NCBI GenBank assembly: GCA_964203275.1
Contig: CAXNMF010000006.1
Span: forward strand, 62,001-126,000
DNA from: Ga0077527 sp945862135
GTDB lineage: Bacteria > Pseudomonadota > Gammaproteobacteria > Burkholderiales > SG8-41
Direction of reading: 5' to 3'
DNA: 64,000 bases
Positions 26,742 to 35,638 of this stretch are shown piece by piece. The notes below the pieces were generated by a model that saw nothing but the letters and a program-made list of their open reading frames with translations, had not been told where the DNA came from and made no database searches. Position 1 is the stretch's first letter; each line of letters begins with the position of its first letter. Made by a program: the position numbers and the translations under genes.

Positions 26742-27176
26742 ATGGCTTTTGGCGGATTCAACAAAAACAGCGACAGCGCGCCGATGGCGGAAATCAACAT
26801 GGTGCCGCTGATCGACGTCATGCTGGTATTGCTGGTGATATTCATCATCACCGCGCCGCTGCTGACCCACGCCGTGAAAATCGACCTGCCGCGCGCTTCC
26901 AGCCATCCCAACTTGACCAAACCGCAGAAAATCCAGCTTGGAATTCGTGCCGATGGCGAAATATTCTGGAACGGCGAAACCGTGGATCTGACAACCCTCG
27001 ATGACCGAATGAAAACCGCGGCCGCCATCGAGCCCCAGCCGGAACTTCACATCCGCGCAGACCGCACGGCGGAGTACCAGCGGGTCGCCGAAGTGATGTC
27101 GGCGGCTTCCCGGGCCGGCCTTGGGAAAATCGGCTTCGTCACAGAGCCCGGAGCAACCGCCGCGAATCCACATTAA
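26742..27176 (+). CDS. exbD: ExbD proton-channel subunit
   Basis: A 144-residue ExbD/TolR protein. The single transmembrane segment NMVPLIDVMLVLLVIFIITAP holds the essential proton-carrying Asp (Asp25, the same place as in E. coli). The periplasmic domain follows, with IRADRTAEYQRVAEVMSAAS. It starts 5 bases after exbB with AGGAG nearby. About 100 bases separate it from the receptor gene. Confidence 0.94.
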   Translation: MAFGGFNKNSDSAPMAEINMVPLIDVMLVLLVIFIITAPLLTHAVKIDLPRASSHPNLTKPQKIQLGIRADGEIFWNGETVDLTTLDDRMKTAAAIEPQPELHIRADRTAEYQRVAEVMSAASRAGLGKIGFVTEPGATAANPH

Positions 27177-27277
27177 GTTACCCGGGATAAAGCATTTTCC
27201 ATTGATTTCAAACATGCCAGCCAATCGGAATCCCGATAGCCAGCTCTTGCACATGCTGACTACACAGGGAGTTTCCG

Positions 27278-29539
27278 ATGAAAAAAACGTTTCAACTGAA
27301 TCCGTTCCGACTGAATCCTTATGCGCGCGCGATCAAGGACATGCTTCCGGCGTCGCAACCCAGCGCTGGCAAATCGCTCCGCACGCGCAAACTGCTGCCG
27401 CTGGGCGCGATGATCGCCAGCATGACGCTTGCACCTTGGAGCGGCTACGCGCAAACCACGACACCTGATAAGGAAACCACGCTGCCCGCAGTCAATGTCC
27501 AGGCCGACACCGACAAGCCGGACGGCATGCGCGCCACCACGACACGCGTCGGCAAGACGGTGCAGGACCCGCACGACATTCCGCAGGCCGTGACCACGAT
27601 CACCAACAGCATCATGGAAGAGCAACAGGTCGGCAGCCTGCGTGATGCACTGCGCAACGTTTCCGGTCTGAGCTTCAACGCGGCCGAAGGCGGCCGCTCC
27701 GGCGACAACATGAACCTGCGCGGCTTCTACACCTTCGGCGATCTGTACCTGGACGGTATTCGTGATACCGCCCAATACAACCGCGAGACCTTCAATCTTG
27801 AGCAAATTGACGTACTGCGCGGCGCCGGCGCGATGCTGTTCGGCCGCGGCCAGGCCGGCGGCGTGATCAATCAGGTCAGCAAAACGCCGCTGCGCCTTGA
27901 GCAATACAAATTCACCGGCAGCGCCGGCACCAATAGCTATCGCGAAGCGACCGCAGACCTCAACAAACCGATCAACGAAGACACCGGGCTGCGCATCAAC
28001 CTTATGCAGCGTGACGAAGGCAGCTGGCGCAGCAATCCCGCAACCGGCACTGAAGCGGAAATCCACCGCAAGGGATTTGCCTTCAGCCTGGCCCTGAACC
28101 AGAACTCCAATGACCGCTTCTGGCTGAACTACTATCAGGCGCAGACCGGTGACAATCCGGATTACGGCATTTCCTTCGACAATACGACACGGGCGCCGGG
28201 CAAACGATTACCGGCCGATTATTTCTGGGGTATCGACCGCAACTTCGATGACAGCACGACGGACATCACAACGCTGGTGCACGAACACCACTTCTCACCG
28301 CAAAGCCAGCTGCGCACACAACTGCGCTATGCCGATTACGAACGCAGTTACTGGGCCAAGACGCCGAACCTGACCACGCCGCAGAACGCACTGGGCGGCG
28401 TCGGCGGCAATCAGACGCGGGCGATGGATTACGAAACCGTCACGCTGCAATCCGACTACTCCACAAAATTCCAGGCGATAGGCATGAAGCATGAAGCCCT
28501 TGCCGGATTTGAATACCTGCGCGAGGACAGCCACCGCAAAGGACTGCAGAATTTCGGCACCGTTCCAGCCCCTTCCTACTTCCCCTTCCAGGAAGCAGTT
28601 GCCGGAAATGCGACCGACTTCAAGGGGAAATCCGTTGCGTTCTATGCACAGGATACCGTGGAGTTCATCCCGAAATGGAAAGCCACGCTAGGCATCCGCA
28701 ATGACCAGCTTGACGCCAACTACAGCAGCGCCACCTCACCCAGACTCAGTTACAGTGAAAACAGCTACCGCAGCGCACTGTCTTTTCATCCTACGGAGAG
28801 CCGGCATTACTACCTCGGCTGGAGCGACTCCTTCAGCCCTACCGCCGACCTCTACCAGCTGACGGTGACGCCTCTGCCACCCGAACGCAGCGACGTCATT
28901 GAACTGGGTGCAAAGTGGCTGGTGCTTGACGGCGACCTTGCGCTACGCGCTGCGCTGTATCGCGCCACGAAGGAATACGAACGCAACGGTGACCTGGAAG
29001 CCACAGCCGCCATTCTGACGAACAAGCGCCGCACCGACGGCATCGAACTGGAGGCGGCCGGACACATCAACAGCCGCTGGGAAGTCTTCTCGGGCCTGGC
29101 ATTTATGGATGCCAGGATTCTGGAGGTTGCCCAGAACGTCAATGCGACCACCGGCGCAATCACCTCCGCCAATCCTGAATACACCGGCAAACGCGCACGT
29201 AACACGCCCCGCTACACCTTCAATCTGTGGACCACGTACAAGCTGGCGGGCCCCTGGAAAATCGGCGGCGGTGTCGAAGCCAAGGGGGATCGTGAAGCGT
29301 TCAATCCGAGCGGCGCCGGTGCAGTGCCGACGCTGAATGGCGCCTACCACCCGAATACGGCGCCGGCCTATGCCCGCTGGGACGGCATGGTGGCCTATGA
29401 GCAGAAAAAATGGGCGATGCGACTGAACCTGAAAAACGTATTCGACAAGCTTTACTACGACTCGGTGTACGACAACGGCGCCTTCACGGTGCCCGGTACC
29501 CGCCGCGCGGTCATCCTCACTACTGAACTCAAATTCTGA
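27278..29539 (+). CDS. TonB-dependent siderophore receptor (Fiu/catecholate type)
   Basis: A 753-residue outer-membrane receptor. An extended N-terminal leader ends in GYAQ near residue 50. The plug domain begins at TLPAVNVQAD, with IPQAVTTITNSIMEEQ, LRDALRNVSGLSF, GDNMNLRGFY and GGVINQVSKTP, followed by a 22-strand-type barrel ending in the aromatic-rich RRAVILTTELKF. The plug sequence is of the FhuE/Fiu siderophore class. The piuC-like dioxygenase directly downstream is the usual neighbour of Fiu/PiuA catecholate receptors. An SD (GGGAG) precedes the ATG. Confidence 0.92.
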   Translation: MKKTFQLNPFRLNPYARAIKDMLPASQPSAGKSLRTRKLLPLGAMIASMTLAPWSGYAQTTTPDKETTLPAVNVQADTDKPDGMRATTTRVGKTVQDPHDIPQAVTTITNSIMEEQQVGSLRDALRNVSGLSFNAAEGGRSGDNMNLRGFYTFGDLYLDGIRDTAQYNRETFNLEQIDVLRGAGAMLFGRGQAGGVINQVSKTPLRLEQYKFTGSAGTNSYREATADLNKPINEDTGLRINLMQRDEGSWRSNPATGTEAEIHRKGFAFSLALNQNSNDRFWLNYYQAQTGDNPDYGISFDNTTRAPGKRLPADYFWGIDRNFDDSTTDITTLVHEHHFSPQSQLRTQLRYADYERSYWAKTPNLTTPQNALGGVGGNQTRAMDYETVTLQSDYSTKFQAIGMKHEALAGFEYLREDSHRKGLQNFGTVPAPSYFPFQEAVAGNATDFKGKSVAFYAQDTVEFIPKWKATLGIRNDQLDANYSSATSPRLSYSENSYRSALSFHPTESRHYYLGWSDSFSPTADLYQLTVTPLPPERSDVIELGAKWLVLDGDLALRAALYRATKEYERNGDLEATAAILTNKRRTDGIELEAAGHINSRWEVFSGLAFMDARILEVAQNVNATTGAITSANPEYTGKRARNTPRYTFNLWTTYKLAGPWKIGGGVEAKGDREAFNPSGAGAVPTLNGAYHPNTAPAYARWDGMVAYEQKKWAMRLNLKNVFDKLYYDSVYDNGAFTVPGTRRAVILTTELKF

Positions 29540-29554
29540 AAAGGCCTGAGCACC

Positions 29555-30241
29555 ATGCTGATCACGATCGATGGAATTCTGGATTCCGCCGAACTCATCC
29601 TCGCTCGAAAATTGCTGATGGAATCTGTTTGGGAGGGGGGGCCGGGAAACGCAGGCACTCAGGCTGCACAGGCCAAGAACAACCAGCAATTGCCAGAGCG
29701 TTCCGTGCACCTCCCGGCGTTACGGCAACTGGTGCTCAATGCACTGAACCGTGATCCGGTATTTTTTTCCGCCGCCTTGCCCCTGAAAATACTTCCGCCG
29801 TTCTTCAACCGTTACTCCGGTGCAACCAACACCTATGGCTTTCATGCCGACAACGCCATGCGATTGGTGCCCGGCGGCGCCGGTACCTATGTCCGTGCCG
29901 ATGTATCGGCGACGCTGTTTCTCTCGGAGCCGGACGAATACGAAGGCGGCGTGCTGACCATTGCGGACACATTCGGCACCCACGGCGTAAAACTCAATGC
30001 GGGCAGCCTCGTGCTCTATCCATCGTCTTCGGTGCATGCAGTCAGGCCGGTCACAAGCGGCGAACGCATTGCCTGCTTCATGTTCATGCAGAGCATGGTG
30101 CGCGATCCGGGGCAGCGGCGCCTGCTCCATGACATGGACATGGCATTGATCAAACTGCGCCAACTGACCGGGGAAATCGATCCTGCAATACGATTGACCA
30201 CGACTTACCATAATCTGCTCCGCCTTTGGGCGGAAACCTGA
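29555..30241 (+). CDS. Fe(II)/2-oxoglutarate-dependent dioxygenase, PiuC/YbiX family
   Basis: A 228-residue PKHD-type hydroxylase. The iron facial triad is visible as HxD in GFHADNAM and the distal His in SSSVHAV; an Arg a few residues on (ERIACF) would hold 2-oxoglutarate. Length and order match YbiX/PiuC, which always travels with TonB-dependent siderophore receptors. It starts 15 bases after the receptor gene. It may modify a siderophore or the receptor; the true substrate is not known for the family. Confidence 0.9.
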   Translation: MLITIDGILDSAELILARKLLMESVWEGGPGNAGTQAAQAKNNQQLPERSVHLPALRQLVLNALNRDPVFFSAALPLKILPPFFNRYSGATNTYGFHADNAMRLVPGGAGTYVRADVSATLFLSEPDEYEGGVLTIADTFGTHGVKLNAGSLVLYPSSSVHAVRPVTSGERIACFMFMQSMVRDPGQRRLLHDMDMALIKLRQLTGEIDPAIRLTTTYHNLLRLWAET

Positions 30242-30301
30242 GCCCATCGGCGGCGAATTTACGATAGGCTAGGAATCCGATCAGGTCCACGGCCCTTCCT
30301 C

Positions 30302-31270
30302 ATGCTTCATTTCTTTCGCTTCAGTCATTTCGCAATCTGGCTGATCACCATCATCTTACTGCCGACTGTGCATGCGCGGCCGACCACTGGCGCCTTACCT
30401 CATCCGCTAATCGACCAGATCTGGGATACCCGCAGCAAGCAGCTTGTAACAATGAAAGACGTCGAACACCGGTTACCGGGCGTACGTTACGTGCTTCTCG
30501 GCGAGGTCCACGACAACAGCGCGCACCACCGCCTTCGCCGCGACCTGATTGCGGCAATGGTCCGTAACGGGCAAAAGCCGGCAATTGCCATGGAGCAATT
30601 CGACCGTGAGCAACAGGCTGCACTGAATCAGGCAGTAGCCACATCATCCCGCGATGCTGAACGCATCCGGACCGGAAGCGATTTCAACAGTCAAGGATGG
30701 CATTGGCCGGACTACGCCCCCATCATCAGGGTTGCCTTGGATGCCGGACTACCACTGGTGGCTGCCAATCTGTCTCGAGACCAGGCCTTTCGCATTGCCA
30801 CCTCGAACGCGGCTGCCGTACTGGGCAATCAGGCCGTTACAGCACTTGGGCTGGATAAGCCATTACCACAAGCTGCGCAACGTAAACTTGAACGCATCAT
30901 CGACGACGGACACTGCGGCAAGGCCCCGGCAAAAATCCTCCCGGGCATGATCGCTGCACAGCGCGCACGCGATGCGGTAATGGCGCAGATACTGGAACGA
31001 AACGCCGCCAGCGGCGTGGCGCTGATCGCCGGCAACGGCCATGTGCGGCGCGACTTTGGTGTGCCGCATTACCTACAAGCGCACACTGCTCCAGAAAACA
31101 TTATCGCCGTGGGATTTATCGAGGTGCAGGACAGCATGAAAGCGCCCGGGGAATACTATGATGCTGCAAGTCCCGAATACGACTACATCGTGTTCACCGC
31201 AAGGATGGCGCGGGAAGACCCCTGCGCCAATCTCAGCTTCAAACCGCGTCAGCCGATGACGCAGCCCTGA
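30302..31270 (+). CDS. ChaN-like haem/iron-associated protein
   Basis: A 322-residue member of the ChaN/PhuW family. It has an N-terminal signal segment and the conserved VLLGEVHDNSAHH (about residues 64-76), then AMEQFDREQQ and GNGHVRRDFGVP. Relatives bind haem and are often lipoproteins, but no lipobox Cys is visible here, so this one is probably soluble in the periplasm or anchored by its signal. It is the last gene of the iron cluster. Its end overlaps the end of the convergent xdhC by 22 bases. Confidence 0.83.
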   Translation: MLHFFRFSHFAIWLITIILLPTVHARPTTGALPHPLIDQIWDTRSKQLVTMKDVEHRLPGVRYVLLGEVHDNSAHHRLRRDLIAAMVRNGQKPAIAMEQFDREQQAALNQAVATSSRDAERIRTGSDFNSQGWHWPDYAPIIRVALDAGLPLVAANLSRDQAFRIATSNAAAVLGNQAVTALGLDKPLPQAAQRKLERIIDDGHCGKAPAKILPGMIAAQRARDAVMAQILERNAASGVALIAGNGHVRRDFGVPHYLQAHTAPENIIAVGFIEVQDSMKAPGEYYDAASPEYDYIVFTARMAREDPCANLSFKPRQPMTQP

Positions 31271-32247
31271 GTCGTCGCTTTCGGCGGTTCGGTAAAGGTC
31301 GTGACATCAACGCCGTTGCGGATGGCGGTCATTTCAGCAAGTATCGCGACCGCTATTTCGGGCGGCGTCTTGCTGCCGATCTTCAATCCCACCGGGCCAT
31401 GCAAACGTGCAATTTCCTCGTGCGAAAGATCAAACTCCGCGAGGCGCTTGCGCCGGGCGTCGTTGTTTTTTCGTGAACCGATGGCGCCAATATAGAACGC
31501 CGGCGACTTCAGCGCCTCCAGCAGCGCCATGTCATCCAGCTTGGGATCGTGCGTCAGCGTCACCACGGCGCTGTGACCATCGAGATTGAGTTCGGTGACC
31601 ACGTCATCTGGCATGCCACGTTTCAATTCGACACCTGGCACATCGAAGGTTGTGGTGTATTCTTCGCGCGGATCACAGATCGTCACCGAGTAATCGAGCG
31701 CTTGCGCCATCTGCGCCAGATAAGTCGAAAGCTGGCCTGCACCGATGATCAACAGTCGCCAGCGTGGGCCGTAAACCGTGGTCAGCGTCGCACCGTCAAA
31801 GGCCAATTGATCCTGCCACTTGGCCGCCGATGTCGTCGCCTGCCCCGTCTTCATGTCGAGGCGGCGCATGACCAGCTCATGCCGCTCGATCCTCGCCAGC
31901 AGCTCGTCGAGTCCGCTTGCCCTCGACAACGGCTCCAGCACCAGTTCCAGCGTACCGCCACAGGGCAGGCCGAAACGCTGTGCTTCCTCTGCTGAAACGC
32001 CGTACTTTGTCGTCGTCGGCGAATTCTCCGCGAGCGTACCCGCCTTGACACGGAGAATCATGTCGTCCTCGACACAACCACCGGAAACGGAACCAACCAC
32101 CATGCCGTCTCCGCGTATCGCCGACAACGCGCCGATCGGACGTGGAGCCGAACCCCAGGTCCTGATGACAGTGGCCAGCACCACGCGATGCCCGCCGGCA
32201 ACCCATTCACGCGCAGTCCGGATGACCTGTAAATCAACGCTGTCCAT
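31249..32247 (-). CDS. XdhC-family molybdoenzyme maturation factor
   Basis: About 332 residues. N-terminal XdhC/CoxI domain with RTWGSAPRPIGAL, SGGCVEDD and GLPCGGT, then an XdhC Rossmann domain with the GAGQLSTYLAQMA nucleotide-binding motif (middle) and LTHDPKLDD, IGAIGSRKN. The family binds molybdenum cofactor and delivers a sulfurated form to xanthine dehydrogenase or CO dehydrogenase-type enzymes. The frame is open to 32298, but the ATG at 32247 follows an AAGGA site and begins MDSVDLQV. It stands divergent from a coxG-like gene, which supports a role with a Mo hydroxylase encoded elsewhere. Confidence 0.88.
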   Translation of the reverse strand: MDSVDLQVIRTAREWVAGGHRVVLATVIRTWGSAPRPIGALSAIRGDGMVVGSVSGGCVEDDMILRVKAGTLAENSPTTTKYGVSAEEAQRFGLPCGGTLELVLEPLSRASGLDELLARIERHELVMRRLDMKTGQATTSAAKWQDQLAFDGATLTTVYGPRWRLLIIGAGQLSTYLAQMAQALDYSVTICDPREEYTTTFDVPGVELKRGMPDDVVTELNLDGHSAVVTLTHDPKLDDMALLEALKSPAFYIGAIGSRKNNDARRKRLAEFDLSHEEIARLHGPVGLKIGSKTPPEIAVAILAEMTAIRNGVDVTTFTEPPKATTQGCVIG

Positions 32248-32339
32248 AAGCCATTCCTTAAGCAACTGTAGGCAAAGCAATATTGTAACGTGCCGCATGG
32301 GGTAACATCGGGCATCGGCAACAATGGAGTATTACCGCA

Positions 32340-32792
32340 ATGGAAATGACCGGCGAACAACTCATCGCCCTGTCCCAGACTGCAACCTGGGACGCCTTGA
32401 ACAACACCGAAGTCCTGATGGACTGCATTCCCGGCTGCGATTCAATAGACAAGCAGTCGGACAATGAATACCTGCTGACCATGACCGCCAAGGTCGGTCC
32501 GGTCAGCGCCAAGTTCAAGGGCAAAATGACCCTCAGCGAAATCAATCCACCGGATTCCTACACGCTGCACTTTGAAGGCCAGGGCGGGGTCGCCGGCTTC
32601 GCCAAGGGTGAAGCCAACGTACGGCTGACGCCAGAGGGTGAATCAACCAAGCTGGCCTACAGCGTCAAGGCCAGCATCGGCGGGAAACTCGCACAGGTCG
32701 GGGCACGACTGATCGACGGCGTCGCCAAAAAAATGGCGGAGCAGTTTTTCACGGCATTCAACAAGCGCGCCAGCGGCACCACCGGAAGCTGA
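32340..32792 (+). CDS. CoxG-type SRPBCC protein
   Basis: A 150-residue SRPBCC-fold protein of the carbon monoxide dehydrogenase subunit G family. It begins MEMTGEQLIALSQ and contains NNTEVLMDCIPGCDSI, typical of CoxG, which anchors or assists Mo-containing dehydrogenases of the CoxL type. It diverges from xdhC across a short promoter gap. No coxMSL genes lie in the window. The gene ends at a bidirectional hairpin terminator. Confidence 0.85.
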   Translation: MEMTGEQLIALSQTATWDALNNTEVLMDCIPGCDSIDKQSDNEYLLTMTAKVGPVSAKFKGKMTLSEINPPDSYTLHFEGQGGVAGFAKGEANVRLTPEGESTKLAYSVKASIGGKLAQVGARLIDGVAKKMAEQFFTAFNKRASGTTGS

Positions 32793-32806
32793 GCAGGGCC
32801 TGAATG

Positions 32807-32840
32807 AACAACGCCGGCTCTGAGCCGGCGTTGTTGCTTT
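32807..32840. terminator. Bidirectional intrinsic terminator between coxG-like and dlh genes
   Basis: AACAACGCCGGCTC and GAGCCGGCGTTGTT form an uninterrupted 14-pair stem (tip pairs sterically unused) followed by GCTTT. It lies between two convergent genes. Confidence 0.8.
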
Positions 32841-32860
32841 AAAACCCCGCACCGCGGGAA

Positions 32861-33529
32861 TCACCCCACGTGCTTGCGCAGGAACGCCAGCGTACGTTCA
32901 CGCGCCAGCTTGGCGCTTGCTGCATCAAACGATCCACGCTGGTCACAGTTGAAGCCATGGCCCGCAGGATAGAAATGATGTTCCCACTGCGGTTGCGCCG
33001 CTTTGACCTTCTGCGCCGCGTCCATGGGAATTGACTGGTCCTTCTCGCCCCAGTGGAACATCACCGGGCATTTCGCCTGCAACGAGGCATGATTCGGAAT
33101 GCCGCCGCCGTAATGCGGCGATGAGCAGGCCAGACCGGCGACTTCCGCGGCAGCCTTCCAGGCGACGGTGCCGCCCCAGCAATAACCGACAATGCCGACC
33201 TTGCCGGCAGATTCGACTGCCTTGATTGCCGCCGTGACATCCTTGATGGCGTCATCAAGGCTTGCCTTCTGCATCAAGCCGCGGCTGACTTCGATTTCCG
33301 GTTGGGTATAACCGCATTCGTAATTGCGCTGCACCCGGTCAAACATCGCCGGCGCAATCGCCAGATAACCGTCGGCCGCATAACCATCAGCGACAGAACG
33401 GATATGGCTGTTGACGCCAAAAATCTCCATCACCACCACCACGGCGCCGCGCGGCTTGCCGGCAGGCTCCGCCTTGTAGGCACCGAATTTATGGCCGTCA
33501 GAGGCCGTCAGTTCAATCATGCTGCCCAT
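32861..33529 (-). CDS. Dienelactone hydrolase family protein
   Basis: A 222-residue alpha/beta hydrolase. The nucleophile motif GYCWGG gives the catalytic Cys characteristic of dienelactone hydrolases. The acid is in HWGEKDQSI and the base in YPAGHGFNC. The reading frame continues to 33754, but the ATG at 33529 follows a perfect GAGGAG site and starts MGSMIELTASDG, so the longer form is rejected. It would open cyclic dienelactones in aromatic degradation, although many such proteins are general esterases. It is divergent from the GST gene. Confidence 0.9.
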   Translation of the reverse strand: MGSMIELTASDGHKFGAYKAEPAGKPRGAVVVVMEIFGVNSHIRSVADGYAADGYLAIAPAMFDRVQRNYECGYTQPEIEVSRGLMQKASLDDAIKDVTAAIKAVESAGKVGIVGYCWGGTVAWKAAAEVAGLACSSPHYGGGIPNHASLQAKCPVMFHWGEKDQSIPMDAAQKVKAAQPQWEHHFYPAGHGFNCDQRGSFDAASAKLARERTLAFLRKHVG

Positions 33530-33649
33530 GTAATTTCTCCTCTCGTGGGTCGGTAAACTGCGCACGATTATAGCCTGAGGCCGCGCCCGGTTTGCCGTCC
33601 TTACTGTAGACTCATCTGCCATTCGAATCACCATGAAAGGAACCCGGAA

Positions 33650-34270
33650 ATGCTGAAGATCTGGGGACGCACAAATTCGATCAACGTACAGAAGGTTCTG
33701 TGGACCTGCGCCGAACTGGGCCTGCCCTACGAACGCATTGACGCCGGCATGCAATTCGGCGTCAACAACACGCCGGAGTTCCGCAACATGAACCCCAACG
33801 GACTGGTGCCGTTAATCAACGACAACGGTTTCGTACTTTGGGAATCCCATGCCATTGTGCGTTATCTCGCACGCAAACATGGTCTTGGCACGCTATGCCC
33901 GCAGGATGTGCAGGTGGCAGCCGACGCCGACCGCTGGATGGAGTGGTACAGCACGACGTTGTGGAATCACATGAAGCCGGTGTTCTGGATCCTGATCCGC
34001 ACCCCGCCGGAAAAACGTAACATGGCAGAGGTCGAGGACAATCGGAAAAAACTCGTCAGCTATCTCGCAATGGCGGACGCGCATCTGGCAAAACACGAAC
34101 ACTTCGCGGGCGCAGCCTTCACCATGGCCGACATTCCGCACGCCGTTCTCGCCCACCGCTGGTTCAATGTGCCGATCGAGCGCCCCCCCATGCCCCATTA
34201 CGAACGCTGGTTCCGCGCGGTATCACAACGTCCCGGATTCCAGCAGCATTGCGCAGCGCCGTTGACCTGA
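33650..34270 (+). CDS. Glutathione S-transferase family protein
   Basis: A 206-residue GST. The N-terminal thioredoxin-like domain starts LKIWGRTNSINVQKVLW, where the Ser/Asn near residues 8-10 would contact glutathione. It also has the cis-Pro VPLI and ESHAIVRYLA motifs. The C-terminal helical domain follows (FTMADIPHAV). An AAGGA site precedes the ATG. The queuosine-precursor transporter gene follows after 25 bases on the same strand. Confidence 0.9.
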   Translation: MLKIWGRTNSINVQKVLWTCAELGLPYERIDAGMQFGVNNTPEFRNMNPNGLVPLINDNGFVLWESHAIVRYLARKHGLGTLCPQDVQVAADADRWMEWYSTTLWNHMKPVFWILIRTPPEKRNMAEVEDNRKKLVSYLAMADAHLAKHEHFAGAAFTMADIPHAVLAHRWFNVPIERPPMPHYERWFRAVSQRPGFQQHCAAPLT

Positions 34271-34295
34271 AACCAGCCGTCAGGAACCGCATCCG

Positions 34296-34997
34296 GTGAA
34301 CACGCAACGCAACTTCCGCTACTACGAATTCGTCATGGTGGCCTTCGTCACCGTACTGATCTGCTCGAACCTGATCGGTCCGGCAAAAATCGCTCAACTG
34401 GATCTGCCGCTGCTGGGCGTCGTCACCTTCGGTGCCGGCGTGCTGTTTTTTCCGATCTCATATGTCTTTGGCGACATCCTGACCGAGGTTTACGGCTACG
34501 CCCGTGCGCGCCGCGTGATCTGGGCCGGGTTCGCCGGCCTCGGTTTCGCATCGTTCATGGCCACTGTCGTTGTTGCGCTGCCGCCGGCGCCATTCTGGCC
34601 ACATCAGGGTGCTTACGAAATCGCCTTCGGCAATACGTCGCGCATCGTCGCGGCATCAATGCTCGCCTATTTCTGTGGCGAGTTCGTCAATTCGTACGTG
34701 CTAGCCAAAATGAAAGTAGCCACGCAGGGCCGCTGGCTGTGGACACGCACCATCGGCTCAACCATCGCCGGCGAGGCAGTGGATTCGGCGCTGTTCTACC
34801 CGCTGGCATTTTACGGCGCCGGCATCATTCCTGACGACAAACTGCCGCTGGTAATGGCGGCGCAGTTTGTCACCAAGGTCGGCGTTGAGATCCTTTTCAC
34901 GCCGCTGACTTACCGGATTGTTGGTTTGCTGAAGCGGGTCGAACAGGAAGACCACTACGACCGCAACACCGATTTCAGCCCGTTTACGCTGAAGTAG
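34296..34997 (+). CDS. yhhQ: Queuosine precursor transporter (YhhQ family)
   Basis: A 233-residue membrane protein with six or more helices and the VUT/YhhQ signature segments. These include PISYVFGDILTEVYGYARARRVIW (about residues 50-73, here cited in part), AYFCGEFVNSYVLAKMK and TIGSTIAGEAVDSALFYPLAFYG. The family imports preQ0/preQ1 for queuosine in tRNA. The start is GTG after AGGAA. Confidence 0.88.
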   Translation: MNTQRNFRYYEFVMVAFVTVLICSNLIGPAKIAQLDLPLLGVVTFGAGVLFFPISYVFGDILTEVYGYARARRVIWAGFAGLGFASFMATVVVALPPAPFWPHQGAYEIAFGNTSRIVAASMLAYFCGEFVNSYVLAKMKVATQGRWLWTRTIGSTIAGEAVDSALFYPLAFYGAGIIPDDKLPLVMAAQFVTKVGVEILFTPLTYRIVGLLKRVEQEDHYDRNTDFSPFTLK

Positions 34998-35013
34998 TCC
35001 GGGACGAACCCGG

Positions 35014-35313
35014 TTATGTGCCTGAACGCAGGAAACGCACCAGCCCGTACATCCCGCCACCGGCCAGCATGCCGAAAATCACCAATTGCATCAGGTAGCT
35101 GAACGCGGCGTGGGATATATCTTCGTCGCGATCCAGCAGATTCTTGCAGTAGTGCAGAAATGGCGAAGGCTTCTTAAACAGCTGAAGGTGGCTGTAGCGC
35201 ACGTCAAAAATGCCCTTGGCAAACAAAACAGCGGCCAAGGCCGACAGTGCCAGCACCGGATTCTGCGGAACAATAAACCCGAAAAACGCGCCCAACGCGA
35301 CAATAAACGACAT
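35014..35313 (-). CDS. Small membrane protein of unknown function
   Basis: A 99-residue protein beginning MSFIVALGAFFGFIV, with two or three predicted transmembrane segments and a charged middle (HYCKNLLDRDEDISH). The reading frame runs on upstream to 35514 through tRNA-Pro, which cannot be coding, so I take the ATG at 35313. No family is recognised. It is convergent with the YhhQ gene and downstream of tRNA-Pro on the same strand. Confidence 0.6.
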   Translation of the reverse strand: MSFIVALGAFFGFIVPQNPVLALSALAAVLFAKGIFDVRYSHLQLFKKPSPFLHYCKNLLDRDEDISHAAFSYLMQLVIFGMLAGGGMYGLVRFLRSGT

Positions 35314-35363
35314 GATCCGATGCGGGAAATATCCAAAAAAACAGAAAATGAAAGCTGATCTGC

Positions 35364-35440
<77 letters not shown>

Positions 35441-35638
35441 GATGAATCTGATACAAAGCTGTTAAACACCTTTAACCGAAAACAAGAATCCACAAACGCC
35501 TGCGCCAATGGCAAGCCGTTTGCACGACTCCCTTATTTCGCAAGAGGCGCATTCTACCGGAAAAGCCCTGCTGCACGCCCGATCCCGAGCACACGTTGTC
35601 CGTTCCGATAGAATCAGCGCTTTGCGCATCGGATTGCA

